From: Nosema muscidifuracis
Taxonomy: Eukaryota; Microsporidia; Nosematidae
DNA: 64,000 bases
Reading direction: 5' to 3'
Assembly (NCBI GenBank): GCA_028335825.1
Contig: JAIOKI010000004.1
Location: forward strand, 496,001-560,000
The notes below the pieces were generated by a model. The model was given only the letters and a program-made list of their open reading frames with translations. It was not told where the DNA came from and searched no databases. The translations under genes and the position numbers were made by a program. Below are positions 28,621-41,319 of this stretch, one piece after another; the first letter of the stretch is position 1; each line of letters begins with the position of its first letter.

Positions 28621-31432
28621 AAAAATAAAAGAAGTAAAGAAATGCTCTTGTTTAAACAAAAGTTAATTCAAACTGATATACTCAAATAATTATGAATTTA
28701 ATTCTTAGTTAAATTAAGAAATACAGGAAAAAAAGGAAATATTCTAAATTTGTAAGGCAGAAAAAAAACAAAGAAAATATGGCGTTTTTAAAAATATTTA
28801 AAACTTGCATTAAAGCACAGTTTATTTTTGTAATTTCTATTTGCAGTAGAAATTTAAAAAAAATATTTTTTTATTTATTTCTACATACATAAATTAATTT
28901 CGACTTGAAAACATCTTATAAATATGCTAATAAAAATTTATCATATGAAATTGTGAAATTGAAGAAACAATAAATTACTAATTATAATAAAGATACACGG
29001 TTTTATTTCTTGACCTCTTATCAATTGTCAAGCATGATGGAAATTTATAAATATTTCAATGCATCATTAGAGGGTAAAATTTTTTTTTATAAATGAAGAA
29101 TGAAAAAGACCAATGAATTCAAAATAACAAAGCTAAAGGAATACACTAGAATTAAAAAATATGGGGATTAAAGGAGTTTTGGCTGCTATACCTTCATTTT
29201 TATAAAGTTTTGCTTTTTTGAAGTGAGTGGAAAAATATGTTATAGATCAAGAAATAAAATTTGAATTATTCAGCAATCATAATTTTATATAGAAATTTAA
29301 GTTTCTTAAGGATAAAATGACTAGTAAACAAAACTAACAAACTAATCCATGTAATAATTTAGATTTAGGCCAGAGATTAGGTGTATGATATGAAATGTGT
29401 TAAATATATAGTCAAAGTATTTTACAAAAATCTGTAATTTCGTATGCCTTTTTTAAAGATAAGTAATTTTAGAATTGATAATCTGTATAAATGGCTATTC
29501 ATCATATCATCAAGTTGTATAAGAATTTGTGATATTTAAAATTTGTATCTATTGTAAATAAGTCAATATCTCAATATTCATAATAGAAGATATAATGATA
29601 TCATCAGTCTTATTTGTAACACATTTAAATGATATTTATTTATTCTGACTTAAATTTCTCACTATCTTAATGATTTATTCATATTTATTTCATTTTATAA
29701 TAATAATTCTAAGACGTCATCGAAAATGCCTATGAGCATTAAAAAAATCTAATAATCTTGTTTATTCTTTTGTTACTAAACCTATTTTAATCACCAATTC
29801 TTTTAAATATTTTGTTTATATTGTTACTCCTTTTAATAAAAAAATATATCATTAGTAAACAAAGAAATAATTTATCGGAATTAGTTAATCCTCTGTCGTA
29901 ATGTATGCATACTTAACAATTTGTTAGCAAATTATTTTCATAACTTTATACATGGATATGGAAAAAAACACGCCAATAGATTAGGGAATCTTTGAAGTTA
30001 TATGATACAAAATATAGTGCAAAAAACGTAATAAACAAAATTAACATATTTTTTTTAAATTAATAAAAAAGTGAGAAACGATACATGTAAAGCGTATTAG
30101 GACTGTATAATATATATTTTAACTAATTAAATTTTCTATTAGTGAATAGTTATTAAATTAAACACTTTTTGAGAGTATTTTTCTTTTGATTATTTTTACA
30201 TGACGTATTTTTACGATTTTAGTTGCTGTATAAATTTATGTTAACAAGATAAAAATCTTATTGAAAAGGTAAAAACATGGTAAAAGAAAATTTTAACAAC
30301 AAAAATAGTCTAATAGTATTTTTATCATAAACTGCATTTTTAAATATAACTTGTAGAATTTAATAAAAATAGAACTTTATAAATCATTTAATAAAAAATG
30401 AATAATTTACAATGAGTTTTGTACGAATTATGAATTTATAATTTTTAAATGAGAGAAGATGTATGAAAATTCGTCACAAATTTTGATAAAGTTAGACTTT
30501 TTACAAAAGTATACCATTTAATTTTTCTTTTTCGATTTTCAGTGGCTGAAATAATATTTGTAAAATCTTGACAAGAAATATAAACATTATTTTTCAAAAA
30601 TATCTCAAATTTATGAAAAAATTTTGCTTGAAAAAAGTTAGGCCCTTTTTTAAATTTTTCATTGATTTTTCTAACTTTTTAAACATTATTATTACCCTTA
30701 TTTTAGAATTAAAATTAACGAAAACTAGGAAAATAAAATCATGAATAATATTTGTAGATCATTTTTATGTAATTAATCGTATATGTAAGAGAAAGTAGTG
30801 TAAAAAATGCTTTTATATAAATTTTTTGTTAAAGATGTTTCTATAAAAGATTATTTCATAAATAACTACATTTATCCACTAGAAAAGCACTATTATTTAT
30901 CAGATAAGTTGAAGCAATAAAAGATTATATTATCAATGATCATTGTGCATTTTAAGTCATTCAATTACATCATGTGTTAAATTTTTGTCTCGAGTAAAGA
31001 TGGATGATATAGACGAACATATTTTGAAAGATATATGAAATCTATATTAAAATATTAGATCACTAAAACGAATTTTCATCATATATCTAAATTAATTAAG
31101 AATTAGATCTTTGATCGTATCTTTATCACATTTTGAAATTAGCTATTTTATTGGTATGATCTTATAACTAAAGAAATTTACTTGTAAATGTTAATATTTT
31201 ACTATTGTACAAAAATCATTATAATCGCTTAAAAAATATAAAGATTTCTAAGCACTAATGGTATATAAAATTTTCTTTTGCATCTCAGGGTCTTTATGTA
31301 TTTTAGTAGTTTTTTCTATTTAAAAAATAAAACACAAGAAACTTATGTGTGTTAAATAGATATTCTAATAGCTCAAATAGAAATTTCATCTTTAACTTTC
31401 AAATTGATTTTAAATATGTTTCTATTATAGCA

Positions 31433-31615
31433 TTCGATGGTATGCTGCTTTCTTCAGCTCGGCAATTAAATTGTTAATTTCATCTAAGTCGATATTTATT
31501 TGTAATTTTATGTTATCTTCTATACATTTATAAAAAACATTAGAACATTCACCTATTTCTCATAAATTAATAGAATCTACATATAAAGAATTACTAGGGT
31601 CCAATATTTATAAAA
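31433..31615 (-). pseudogene. Coding-like remnant of unknown family
   Basis: On the minus strand a stretch of about 60 codons with one internal stop has protein-like composition: LDPSNSLYVDSINL, then EIGECSNVFYKCIED, IDLDEINNLIAELKKAAYH and a terminal stop. G+C in this stretch is higher than around it. I do not recognise it. It may be the 3' end of a decayed gene or of a mobile element. There is no start-proximal motif. Confidence 0.3.
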
Positions 31616-32948
31616 GAATTAAAAAATTTTGTTTATCATAAAATTAGCCATATTTTCAGTAAATATTCGAAATATAAGTTGCAGAATATAAATTCTATAA
31701 TCAATCTAATAATACAATTGAAGATTAAAATATTTTTCCTTCTACATTTAGATCAAATTATTATAATCTGATACTTTTATTAGCTAATGTAAGAAAAAAA
31801 GAATTTATCAGAAAATTTTTTTAAAAACTTGAGTTTTTTACGAATAAAACAATAAAACATAAAGCTAGAAAATTTTATGGTTTTTTATTGGATCTGGTGA
31901 TATCAAAAATGTTAGATATTTGTAAAGACGGGATTTTTTATTTAATATCACAAAAAAGATTAAAATAATAATCTATTATCTTCCTATGCATTTTTAGTTG
32001 TCTATATCTTTATCTTAAACTAAATCAAGGATGTATCTGACTACATAAAAACAATTTTTAATTTTCATCATTGTTTACATGTAATCATACAATGTTTTTT
32101 ATTAAATAAATTAAATTTCATACTAATAAATGCAAATTTAATTTATACCGAACCAAGAATTAAATCCTGATAATTTGAACTAGTTAGTATTTCTTATTTT
32201 AACATTCTTGAAACAAAATCTATAAAAAATATTATTTTTTAAATATTTAATAATAAAAATCTTTACTTATAACAAGGATTAAAAAATATTATTTTCAAAA
32301 GTGACCAAAGATTTTTATTTATTATTCCAAAAGTTAGTTTATAAATAAAATAATACTTTTGAATCAAAGGAAATATTTTACACTAAACATTAGCAAAATT
32401 TTATTTAATAATTATTTTATATGTAAATTTAATTTAAAGAAAAATTATTCATGCTTATTTGGAGAATTATTTTATTACACATTAAATATTTTTTGTATAT
32501 ATAATCAAAAAACTTGAGAATTGTAATTTAAACAATTATAAATACGTCAAGCTTTAACATTCTTTGTCAGTAAAAATAATAAAACAAATTATGTGCATCA
32601 TTTATTTTGATTGAAACTCGGTATTTACCTGAAGTGTTATCTTTAATGGAATAAAGATGATTTTTGTATTATAAATTTTTTTATTATGTGAAAATAAAAA
32701 TATAATTCGACATATAATTTTGGGTTATCAAATTAATTAAACACTTACAAAATAATTGCGAAATGACTTATATTTTGACATATTATTTGTTTTATTCAAT
32801 AATTTTAGTTTTCATGACTCATCCCAAATAAGTATTATTGATTTTGTTTGATGATCATATAAAGATATATAATAAAATTTATATATATAATCTAATATAA
32901 GTATGAATCATAAGTTTGAAATATTTATTTTAAAAAAATATAAACCCC

Positions 32949-33254
32949 ATGTCAGTTTTAAAAGAAATAGAGCTTTTCCAAAATCTTATAAAGAAAGATG
33001 TTCCTCATGTAAGAGATATTGATCAATTCGATGAATACGACAAATTACTTAAGAAATGGGATAAATATAGAGATTTTCAAGTACAATATCTACACCTTGG
33101 ACAATCTGAAGAGTTTTTAAATTTACGAAAATCGATTAACAAAATAAGCATGCCCAATCTAGAAGTTGAAAATGACAAACTTGGGAAAGCAATAAAAAAC
33201 ATACACTTCGACCAAAGTGGTAATGATAGTAAATGCTCTAACAGTGAGGAATAA
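32949..33254 (+). CDS. Small hypothetical protein isolated in the gene desert
   Basis: The 101-residue ORF begins directly after aaaccccATG, the strongest form of the start motif, and has normal coding composition. The sequence is mostly helical and charged (FQNLIKKDVPHVRDIDQFDE, then YDKLLKKWDKYRDFQVQYL), and the tail is Ser/Asn/Glu-rich. There is no signal peptide or membrane segment. I do not recognise the family. It is the only well-supported gene between 27.4 and 39.3 kb, so something has kept it intact among decayed DNA. Confidence 0.72.
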   Translation: MSVLKEIELFQNLIKKDVPHVRDIDQFDEYDKLLKKWDKYRDFQVQYLHLGQSEEFLNLRKSINKISMPNLEVENDKLGKAIKNIHFDQSGNDSKCSNSEE

Positions 33255-34297
33255 TAAATGTTTATATTTTTATCTTGTGTACCGGATATATTAAACTTCA
33301 TTTAATTAAATTTAAATAAAATTGTGTTTACAATAAAAAATTAATTTATATTTAAAAATTAAAATATCAGACTTTAACTGTATTTAAACACTTTTTAAGG
33401 TTTTAATAATAGTTTTTAAAATAAAAACTCTCTTCTTTACATATTAAAGAAGTTATACAATAACGTCTAAACTACAAATTTATAGATGAGATTTACAAAA
33501 TTAAAAGAGTAAATACAATTTTAATCTTAGACTTAAAGTTAAAAAATAAAGTTCTTAAGAATTTCTATAATGAATTCAATGATCACTAAAGTATTGAACC
33601 TTTGGAAATTCTTCTATTAAATTCGTTTATTATTCAAATATAAAACAAAACTCCTTGATAATCTTCTAGTCTTGAAATTTCTCATAAAAATAATACATTT
33701 GTATGAATCCTGTTTTTTTATTAAACTTATCTTAAAATGAAGCAGTATTATAAAAATTTTTTGTATTTAATATTTATTTAAATTTATCAAAAATATAATT
33801 TATTATATTATATTTTAAAAAAATCGTAAAAATAATTCTCATATTTATATTTTTTATTTTGATTCTGGGATTTTACTACACAGCTTAAGTAATATGTTAT
33901 ACAAAAGATTAACTAGATAGTTTATCACACTGAATTTCGAATGAATTAATAAAAAATTATTTTATTCTTAGTAACTAAGAAGCGTATTTTACATCTCTAA
34001 TAATTAAATCACTTGTATTTGCGATATAATAAGTAAAAAGCTATATTTGTTTGCCGTTATTTAATAAACTAAATTTAAAGATATATAAAATCAAAAAGCA
34101 TATTTTAGCTTTAATAAATTCTTTTTTTATTGTTTCATCATGTGATATATTACACCGTTTTTGACATGGAAATGTCAAATATATCATATAAAATTATTAA
34201 TCTATAATAATTTTCAACAGAATAAAATTAAACGTAATTGTAGTTTACACAAATACTTCTAGATTATTAATTGAAAGATGTGGACAGTTTTCTGAGA

Positions 34298-34486
34298 TCA
34301 CCATCCAAACAAATCATTTTTAAATTTAAGTTTAACTAAACTTTTGTTAATTTTTTTTGCATATGGTCTGTAGATGAGTCTAGTTTTGTAGTAAAGATTT
34401 ATAAATTCATCAGTTAATTTGTATAATTCTGTTTCATTAATTCTCCTAGACTTATTATCTTGAAAATAACATGACAACTTTGACAT
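34298..34486 (-). CDS. Short ORF, doubtful gene or remnant
   Basis: The 62-residue frame has plausible protein composition (ETELYKLTDEFINLYYKTR, then LIYRPYAKKINKSL and a terminal KNDLFGW). It lacks the C-rich start motif and has an in-frame stop shortly upstream. It could be a young small gene or the tail of a decayed one. I do not recognise it. Confidence 0.25.
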   Translation of the reverse strand: MSKLSCYFQDNKSRRINETELYKLTDEFINLYYKTRLIYRPYAKKINKSLVKLKFKNDLFGW

Positions 34487-36339
34487 GTAAAATGTTCTTT
34501 AATTTACTAAGAATTTAAAATAAATGAATTTTACAATATAAATTTCTTTAGTTCCGTTTTTTGATATTTTTGACACTGATTAATAAATTGAAAATTATTT
34601 AATTAAAATAAACAAAAATGTATTATTTTATGGGCTTATAAGAATGTAATAGTTGACTTGTCTAACTACTTCGCCTACTATTTGAAAGAGACTTTCCGTA
34701 AAATTACATATGTTCGTTAAATTTTTACTTTGTAAATCTTTTTGTGTCCACTTTCTTTTTTTCTTAAAATTTTTAAAAAAATGTTATGAAAAATCATCAC
34801 ATTTTCTTAGTAATTTATTATTATCACTTCAAGATCTAGCCTAATCTGTTTAATGATATAATAAACATACAATATTTTTTTCGAATTTAATTTATTTACC
34901 AATATGTATTAATTTCTTATCTATATAACTATCATAAATTAAACATTTGCAAACATTGCTTAAACCAAGCATTTAATAAAAAGTTTTAATGTTTTTTATT
35001 CAACTCAATAAATTATTTTGTAGCCAGATAATAAATAGTTTGCGATTTTTTTTCTCTTACAATGATCCGACCAATTGACATACATCGAATACTATAAATT
35101 ACTGGATATATTTTAATGCTAATTCTGACTAAAGAATTAAGAACTAAACTTTTATTGTTATTTTAAAGAAAGCTAACCCCAAATATTAAGCAAGATTTTT
35201 TATTTAGTTCTTTATTTTGTCAACTTAAAACTTGATATATTTTATGATCTACAATTTAATTAAAAACTTTTTATTAACGCAATAGTTTTGAATACATGCC
35301 TAATCTTTATAAATGTTTGTAAGCATACGGTTTCGAAAGTATTTAATCTTCACTTTTTTTTGAATCTCATACATTTTATTAAATTAATTTATGAAATTAT
35401 AGAATCTATTTGTGTATATTTTAAACTGTGTAGTGTATATTCTAACAATTATAACAACATAGTATCGTTTAGTGGCATTAAAATTTTAAGTTTGCAACTA
35501 ACTAAAATTATCTACGAAATTGTAAACATCATAAATCTTAAAAATTTAATTATTTATTTAATATCAAACTTAAATTTTAATATATCTCTAGAATTAGTGT
35601 ATAAAAATCTTATTTAAACAATTATATTGCATGTAATAACTGGTTTCAAATAAGTAAATCTTCTTAGATTATTGCTATAGAAATAAGATTTTTTATGTTC
35701 TTATTAGTACTATACATTTCTGCTATGCTGCTCATATCATAGTTAATTTATATTTTAAATTCAATAACTTTATATAAAAAATTATTTAAGAATTCATAAT
35801 TGCGATAATTAAATTTAATTTATAAATATAAAAGAAACACACTATAAAGTTGTCAATTTAAAGAAATGAAAATTTTATTTAAAAAATAAAACTAAAGAAA
35901 TCTAATTTTTCTATTAATTATATCGTTAGATTAAATTGTTAAAATTTTCCAAATTATTTATTAATTATACATTTATTTAGTGTAAGTTCTTTATCATAAT
36001 TCGAAATTAACATAAGCTTAATTTCAATATTTTCTCTATTAAAATTAAAATTTGAATTTTAATTTATCAATTTTTATTATAGATAAATTATTCTTGTAAT
36101 TTTTTATTTTAAATATGTAAAAATATTTAATATTTTTGGGAATTTAGATAAGTAAAGGCATTTGTGATATACCGATCTATAATTACACAAAATTATTTGA
36201 ATAGTATTTAGATCAAATAAACATGGAAATTCAACTAATATTTGCATTGGAAGAATACATATTTGATTAATAAGTGACTAATATAAGATCAAGTTAAGCT
36301 ACATAATATATTATTTTTTTTAATTTTAATATATTTAAT

Positions 36340-36850
36340 TTTGGTTCAGTTCAAGAAACGATCTCTAATAAAGACGTAGAGAATAGGGTCGACACAACAA
36401 TTAGTACAAATATTAAAATAAAATATAACAGACCAGATATTTCTCGTATAGACAGATGGAAATATTAATATTAGAAGTGGGTATTATGTTCAGTGAAATT
36501 TTATAGCGAGTCGAAAACGAAAAATTGAGAAATTATGATCTTCAAGCAAATGAATTAACACAAATCTAATGGTATAAAACGGTTATTGTGCCGTATGTAT
36601 TAACATGGGATGGAATGGCATTTAATTTTCATGATACCCACAGAAGAAGACTTGAGATATTTATCTAGATTTAAGCTTACAATCATTATATGGTCTTAAA
36701 AAAAGACTTTGTAAATTATTTAATTTGACTACAGAAGAGATGAAGACCTTAATAGCGGCAATAAAACATTTAAGGAAAACTTTCTAGAAATACAAATGCA
36801 AGAGAAGAGCCTTGTCTTGGCTGTACCAAAACATAAACGTTAATGGCTTC
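36340..36850 (+). mobile_element. Decayed LINE fragment, endonuclease-like C-terminal domain (copy 2)
   Basis: This is the best preserved of the three. In order: RVDTTI, KIKYNRPDIS (about 36418-36445), ILEVGI (about 36470), VENEKLRNYDLQANEL (about 36510-36555), VIVPYVLTWDGM (about 36581-36615), then a KK-rich helix. R-P-D, then an E-V-G strand, then K-x-x-Y matches the PD-(D/E)xK arrangement at the C-terminus of restriction-like-endonuclease LINEs (R2, R4/Dong, CRE). Several stops and frame changes are present. No RT domain, 5' end or poly(A) tail is identified. Confidence 0.65.
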
Positions 36851-39293
36851 ATATTAAATATTTTTTAATTTGGTTAAAATTCTTTTTTCATTCCCACTTT
36901 TCGAAAAAAAAAATATTTATTATTTTAAGTTGCAGACGTGTACTCAGTTTTTTAAATTATCTCAATCAGTGTATTTCGCGAACGATCTTCAATTACTTCA
37001 AAAAAGGGTACATGTCTGCACTTATACACCTTCCATTGATAAAACTTGCTACTTAAAAAGATTGCATCGATAATACTTGTTATAACCAAATATTTTTTTC
37101 TATTACAACGTTACATTCTTCATCACCAATTTACTAAAAAGTAAAATAATCTAATTTATCAAAGCAAGCATACTATTTTGATAAAAATAATGGAAAAACA
37201 TTTAATTTTATACCTATGTATAAAATTAATTTTTCTTGCACTATATACAAATAAAATAGGAAATTTTTACCTAAGATATGCATCATGAAAAAATCATTTT
37301 TTGAGTAATTGAAGTCATTATATTTTTTTATTTCTAAAGTAGCAACTAACTATATTTTTATGGACTTTTGGATTCAAACACTACTAAAATTTGAATTTTG
37401 CTTCAATAAAGCCGTCATCGGCAATTCTAATCATAAATTATCTTTTTACATAAAAAAAAAATTCATTTAGAGGTTATAGAATTATTTACTTTTGTCGAAA
37501 GATAAAATGAGGAGGCAAAAAAGAAAATAACTGTATTTTTAATGGTCGTCTAATTCTTCATTTTTTGCATATTTTTAAAAAAGAAACTTATAATAAAATT
37601 GTGAATATAAAGCCTATGTAGTATTTTGCCATAATTATATATTCTTTTTTTTATAGTCAAAAGTTTATAATTGCCTTTTATAAAAAATTAAAAATAAATA
37701 ATTATAGCTTTGGAGTTAATATAAGTAAATTTAATTTATATTATAATTAATCAATATTTAATTATTATATAAATCTGAAAAATAATTTAAGTAAAGCTAT
37801 AAAAAACAAACTAATAATTCGAAGATAGATATCTCTTTCTTTTTAACTAATAATTCGCTTATTGAGATAAATTAAAATTCTTATACACTTAATTAAATAA
37901 ATGAACCATGTAAAAACAACAACTATTTCTTCATATAAAAACAAAAAGCTTTCTATCTGAATTTTATTGAAAATTCTTATTAGTTAGATTATTTGATTAT
38001 AAGCAATAGTACATCATTATATATTATCTCTTTTCTATTTTGGATTTTTTAATTGATTATCTATAAGTGTTAAGTGTATATTATAAAAAACCATTGTCTT
38101 ATAATTTTTCGGAATATTTTCTAAATAAATCGATGTAAAATATCGTGCTTTCAGAAAAAAAGTTATATCAAAATAATTTTAAAACAAACAACCTTCAAAA
38201 AAAGATTTCTCTTTACAGGCTTTTTTATTACGGAATTACACATTTAGATTTCTAAAATCTAAAAGCAATTATAGTTAGCTATTTCAGCAAATATTTTCAT
38301 ATTGCCTAAATGAAAATATTATTTGTAGTCTCCATTTAAATATAGAAGCAAAGTAAATGTTTAATAATGCATATAATCACTTGATATGTAAAAAATTCAT
38401 TGTATTTTATTTTTCATTGAGTAAATATGAAGAATACAATATTTAATATTTAGTCTAATTTCTTGTATAAAGATTCCAAAGACCGATGTTTATTATATAG
38501 TTGATTTTAATTGATTTTTCTGATATATAAATTTATAAAAAATAACTCAGAAAATTAAGTAACAATAATTTTCTATTAGTATTTATAAATAAAAATTTTC
38601 ACCTATCTTATTTAATTTTAACATAAAAATAAAGGTTTTAAGTAGGGTCTTTTATATAAATGTTAAAATAATAAATCATTAAATTAAAAATCAATTAAAT
38701 GTCAAGTTAGAAAATTTTTGGCAGGTAATTAAATGACATTAAATAAAAAATAATTTTATGGCAAACAAATTCATCATAAAATATGCTTTTAAAAAAAAAA
38801 TAAATTATTGTAAAAAAAACATAAAAAAAAATAAATCTTCAGAAAAAAATTTTGTATCAAATTATGCTTTTTTTTAAAAAAAATTAAATGTTTTTTTTTC
38901 GATAAAAAATTAATTAAATTAATTATTCATATACCATTTTTCAAAAATTTATAATACAAATAGATGAAAATGATAAGTTAAGATTTAAAAAATATTTTTA
39001 TTTAAGATTTACTTAAAACTCCTTAAAGTTTTTTCTATTTTCGATAAATAAAAGAATTCTGGTATTTTTTATTAATTTTTTTACAATGACATATTTGACA
39101 TACAATTTAATCTTCATTAGAAACTGTCTTATTTTCAATAAACAAAGCATCAATCAATAAAACACTAATTTTATGACATACAGTCTTATCATTTGAGTAT
39201 TTTTTTTATTAAACACGTTACCAGTCAATTTTTTATTAAGAAGTATGACTACAATTTAATTAATCGAAAATAACATTCGGAATACCCGGCCCT

Positions 39294-39881
39294 ATGGACA
39301 GAAAAAGAAATGAATTATTAAGTATGATATTGTTGATATTAGAAACAGAAAAAAAGTATCTGACAAGTGACATTGATAGAAATATATTGATAGAGTCTAT
39401 AAGATCTTTAAGAATTGAATACGAAAAAAATTGTACTTCATTTAAATTTCAAGATTCTTGTCATTACAAGTCAATGATTTTACTTGTATTAGAAAGATTA
39501 AAGCAAACGATTCTATTTGAAGATAGATTAGTACATATGGTAGATGATGTATACGAATCTTTTAATAAAAGGTTTGAAGAATTAATAAATGAACCAATAC
39601 CAATCAATCAACAAGAATCATGTAGTGATACCAATGAGATTGAAGATATTCATTCTCAACCTAAAAAAATTACAAGACGTGCTAATTATCCACACAAGGT
39701 TACACAAATACTTAAGAAATGGTTAGAAGATAATGTTAATCATCCTTATCCAAGTGAAACACAGAAAATATATTTTTGTGAAAAGACTGGTTTAGATATT
39801 TCACAGATAAATAATTGGTTTATAAATGCTAGAAGACGTATACTTCCTATATTAAAGTATAAAAATTCTAATATTAGTTAA
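39294..39881 (+). CDS. TALE-class homeodomain transcription factor
   Basis: The C-terminal about 63 residues (about 126-188) form a TALE homeodomain. RRANYPHKVTQILKKWL is helix 1; NHPYPSETQK carries the three-residue loop extension with PYP; the recognition helix is SQINNWFINARRR. The N-terminal about 120 residues are helical and unrecognised. TALE proteins in fungi include Cup9/Tos8 and mating-type HD1 proteins, and microsporidia carry several such genes; the regulon is unknown. The start has acccggccctATG. With the kinase downstream it closes the gene desert. Confidence 0.9.
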   Translation: MDRKRNELLSMILLILETEKKYLTSDIDRNILIESIRSLRIEYEKNCTSFKFQDSCHYKSMILLVLERLKQTILFEDRLVHMVDDVYESFNKRFEELINEPIPINQQESCSDTNEIEDIHSQPKKITRRANYPHKVTQILKKWLEDNVNHPYPSETQKIYFCEKTGLDISQINNWFINARRRILPILKYKNSNIS

Positions 39882-40338
39882 TAAATGTATATTTGAATTC
39901 AAAAATAAAATTTTGTTTAAATAATTTAACTGTCTTAAAACCCATCAACTGTCAAAAATATTTGAGATGATATTACGTGTACAATTAGTTAAATATTACA
40001 TAATGGGTTTAAAAGATAATATTTAATTATTTATTATCTTCATAGTGTTGGTATTTAATATTATCAACACAAATAGATTTCTTAATTTTAAATTTTTAGA
40101 AAAGTTAATTTTAAGAGAAGTTGATTTTAAAGAAAAGTTATTTTTAGAAAAGTTAATTTAAAAGAAAAGTTATTTTTAGAAAAGTTTCTTAATTTTAAAT
40201 TTTTATAAAAGTAATTTTAATTAGAAGTTTCTTAATTTTAAATTTTTAAAAGAAGGTATATTTTTGATGAATGATAGTTAATAAATATTTTTTTATTATT
40301 TCTTTTTAAGATTATTTTTTGTTATTTCTTACCCCTTC
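39882..40338. repeat. Intergenic repeat upstream of the kinase
   Basis: About six degenerate copies of a short unit (agaaaagttaatttt / agaaaagttattttt, some with cttaattttaaatttt) occupy about 40080-40250. The left 180 bases are unique AT-rich DNA with a phrase tgtcaaaaatatttgagatg. The kinase start motif is taccccttcATG. Confidence 0.65.
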
Positions 40339-41169
40339 ATGTTCACTTCTCTACAAAAAGTATCAATTATCGCTAAAGGAAGATACTCGGAAATTTATAA
40401 GTATGTAAATACTCTGACTACTGATCTATATGTCATTAAGAAGCATCCTAAAGTAGTATTAGGATACAAAAAAGAATGTAATGTTAGGGAATTGGATGTC
40501 TTTAAGCACATACAACCTGATACTCATGCTAATATAGTTAAGTATTATGGATATAGTGAGGATGAAGAAGATGGATATTTTCTATTAGAATATATCAATG
40601 GATATGATTTAAATAGAATAATTAATGAATCAAAAACTAATAAGAAAGAGAAATTTATTAGTAAAGAAAGTATATTAAATTATATAATGCAAATAATAGA
40701 AGGTCTTGAGTATCTTCATGGAAAGGGAATATATCATTGTGATGTTAAACCCGAGAATATTCTTGTATATAAAGATTTAGTAAAGATTGTAGATTTCGGG
40801 TCTAGTATAATTAGCAATAAACAAGTCATAAATGTTAAAAATGAAGATTTTATAGGAACTCCTGGTCATTTACCTCCAGAAATAGCTGATTATACTTATA
40901 AAGGAGATATTGATCTTGAATATGTTGATATATTTGGATTGGGAAGTGTTATATTTTTTTGTTATACTAAATTTGTACCTTTTATAGGAAAGATGTCTTT
41001 AGATACTTCTAACAATGTAAAGAATATGAATATAGACTTAAACATAGTGGAGGATGAAGGAATAAAAAATATATTGAAACATATATTTACTAAAACAGAT
41101 AGATGGACACTAAGTAAAATTAAAGAAGAGATTAAGAAATTAATTGAGAAAGATAGTAATGTACAATAA
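40339..41169 (+). CDS. Serine/threonine protein kinase
   Basis: This compact kinase domain (276 residues) has the glycine loop AKGRYSEIYKY, VIKK (catalytic Lys), HANIVKYYGY, FLLEYINGYDL (hinge), HCDVKPENILV (HRD variant with Cys for Arg), VDFGSS (DFG), GTPGHLPPEI (activation segment, APE as PPE) and FGLGSVIFF. HCD instead of HRD suggests that activation does not need loop phosphorylation contacting the Arg. No extra domain is present. The sequence resembles the STE/MAP3K or NEK-like side of the kinome but I cannot assign a subfamily. The start has taccccttcATG. Confidence 0.85.
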   Translation: MFTSLQKVSIIAKGRYSEIYKYVNTLTTDLYVIKKHPKVVLGYKKECNVRELDVFKHIQPDTHANIVKYYGYSEDEEDGYFLLEYINGYDLNRIINESKTNKKEKFISKESILNYIMQIIEGLEYLHGKGIYHCDVKPENILVYKDLVKIVDFGSSIISNKQVINVKNEDFIGTPGHLPPEIADYTYKGDIDLEYVDIFGLGSVIFFCYTKFVPFIGKMSLDTSNNVKNMNIDLNIVEDEGIKNILKHIFTKTDRWTLSKIKEEIKKLIEKDSNVQ

Positions 41170-41318
41170 ATAACCCAATAAATTTAATTTATTACACAGT
41201 TCTATTCATCATAAAATTTATCTTTTAAGAAAGTCAATAAATTTAATTTATTACACAGTTCTATTCATCATAAAATTTATCACTTGAGAAAGACAATAAA
41301 TTTAATTTATTACACAGT
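41170..41318. repeat. 59-base tandem repeat copying the end of the 41.3 kb gene
   Basis: A unit with aataaatttaatttattaca and cagttctattcatcataaaa occurs at about 41177, 41236 and 41295. The third copy runs into the gene at 41320 and holds its stop codon (cta) and the codons for KINFYDE. The other two are therefore extra copies of the gene end, lying between the convergent kinase and the 810-residue gene. Confidence 0.88.
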
Positions 41319-41319
41319 T

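Larger units (their letters stand above)
27398..32948. other. Gene desert, left part
   Basis: About 5.5 kb with no convincing intact gene and stops in all frames. The first 500 bases carry minisatellites (about 27565-27700, acagatgtttatgatttgat units) and a 36-base direct repeat (ctgattttaataactgatca at about 27740 and 27850). The rest is non-repetitive AT-rich DNA unlike the simple-repeat intergenic spacers elsewhere. It contains a decayed LINE fragment (about 28200-28620) and a coding-like remnant on the minus strand (about 31433-31615). The only C-rich start motif found is the one of the gene at 32949. Confidence 0.7.
33255..39293. other. Gene desert, right part
   Basis: About 6 kb of non-repetitive AT-rich DNA. 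Open frames of 60-110 codons at 34.3, 35.3 and 36.9 kb lack the C-rich start motif; only the first looks at all protein-like. A decayed LINE fragment sits at about 36340-36850. No tRNA, rRNA or satellite is apparent. The desert ends at the homeodomain gene, whose start is preceded by acccggccct. Confidence 0.65.

Noticed and set aside
35288-35617. 109-codon hydrophobic open frame in the desert
   Set aside because: It begins with TTG, lacks the C-rich start motif, and is Ile/Leu/Asn-dominated as expected from AT-rich non-coding DNA.
36870-37073. 67-codon frame right after LINE copy 2
   Set aside because: No start motif and no resemblance to the LINE domain or any family; likely chance.
37410-37445. 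Minus-strand IADDGFIEAKF resembling an RT catalytic box
   Set aside because: No flanking RT motifs in any frame; the short match is explainable by chance.
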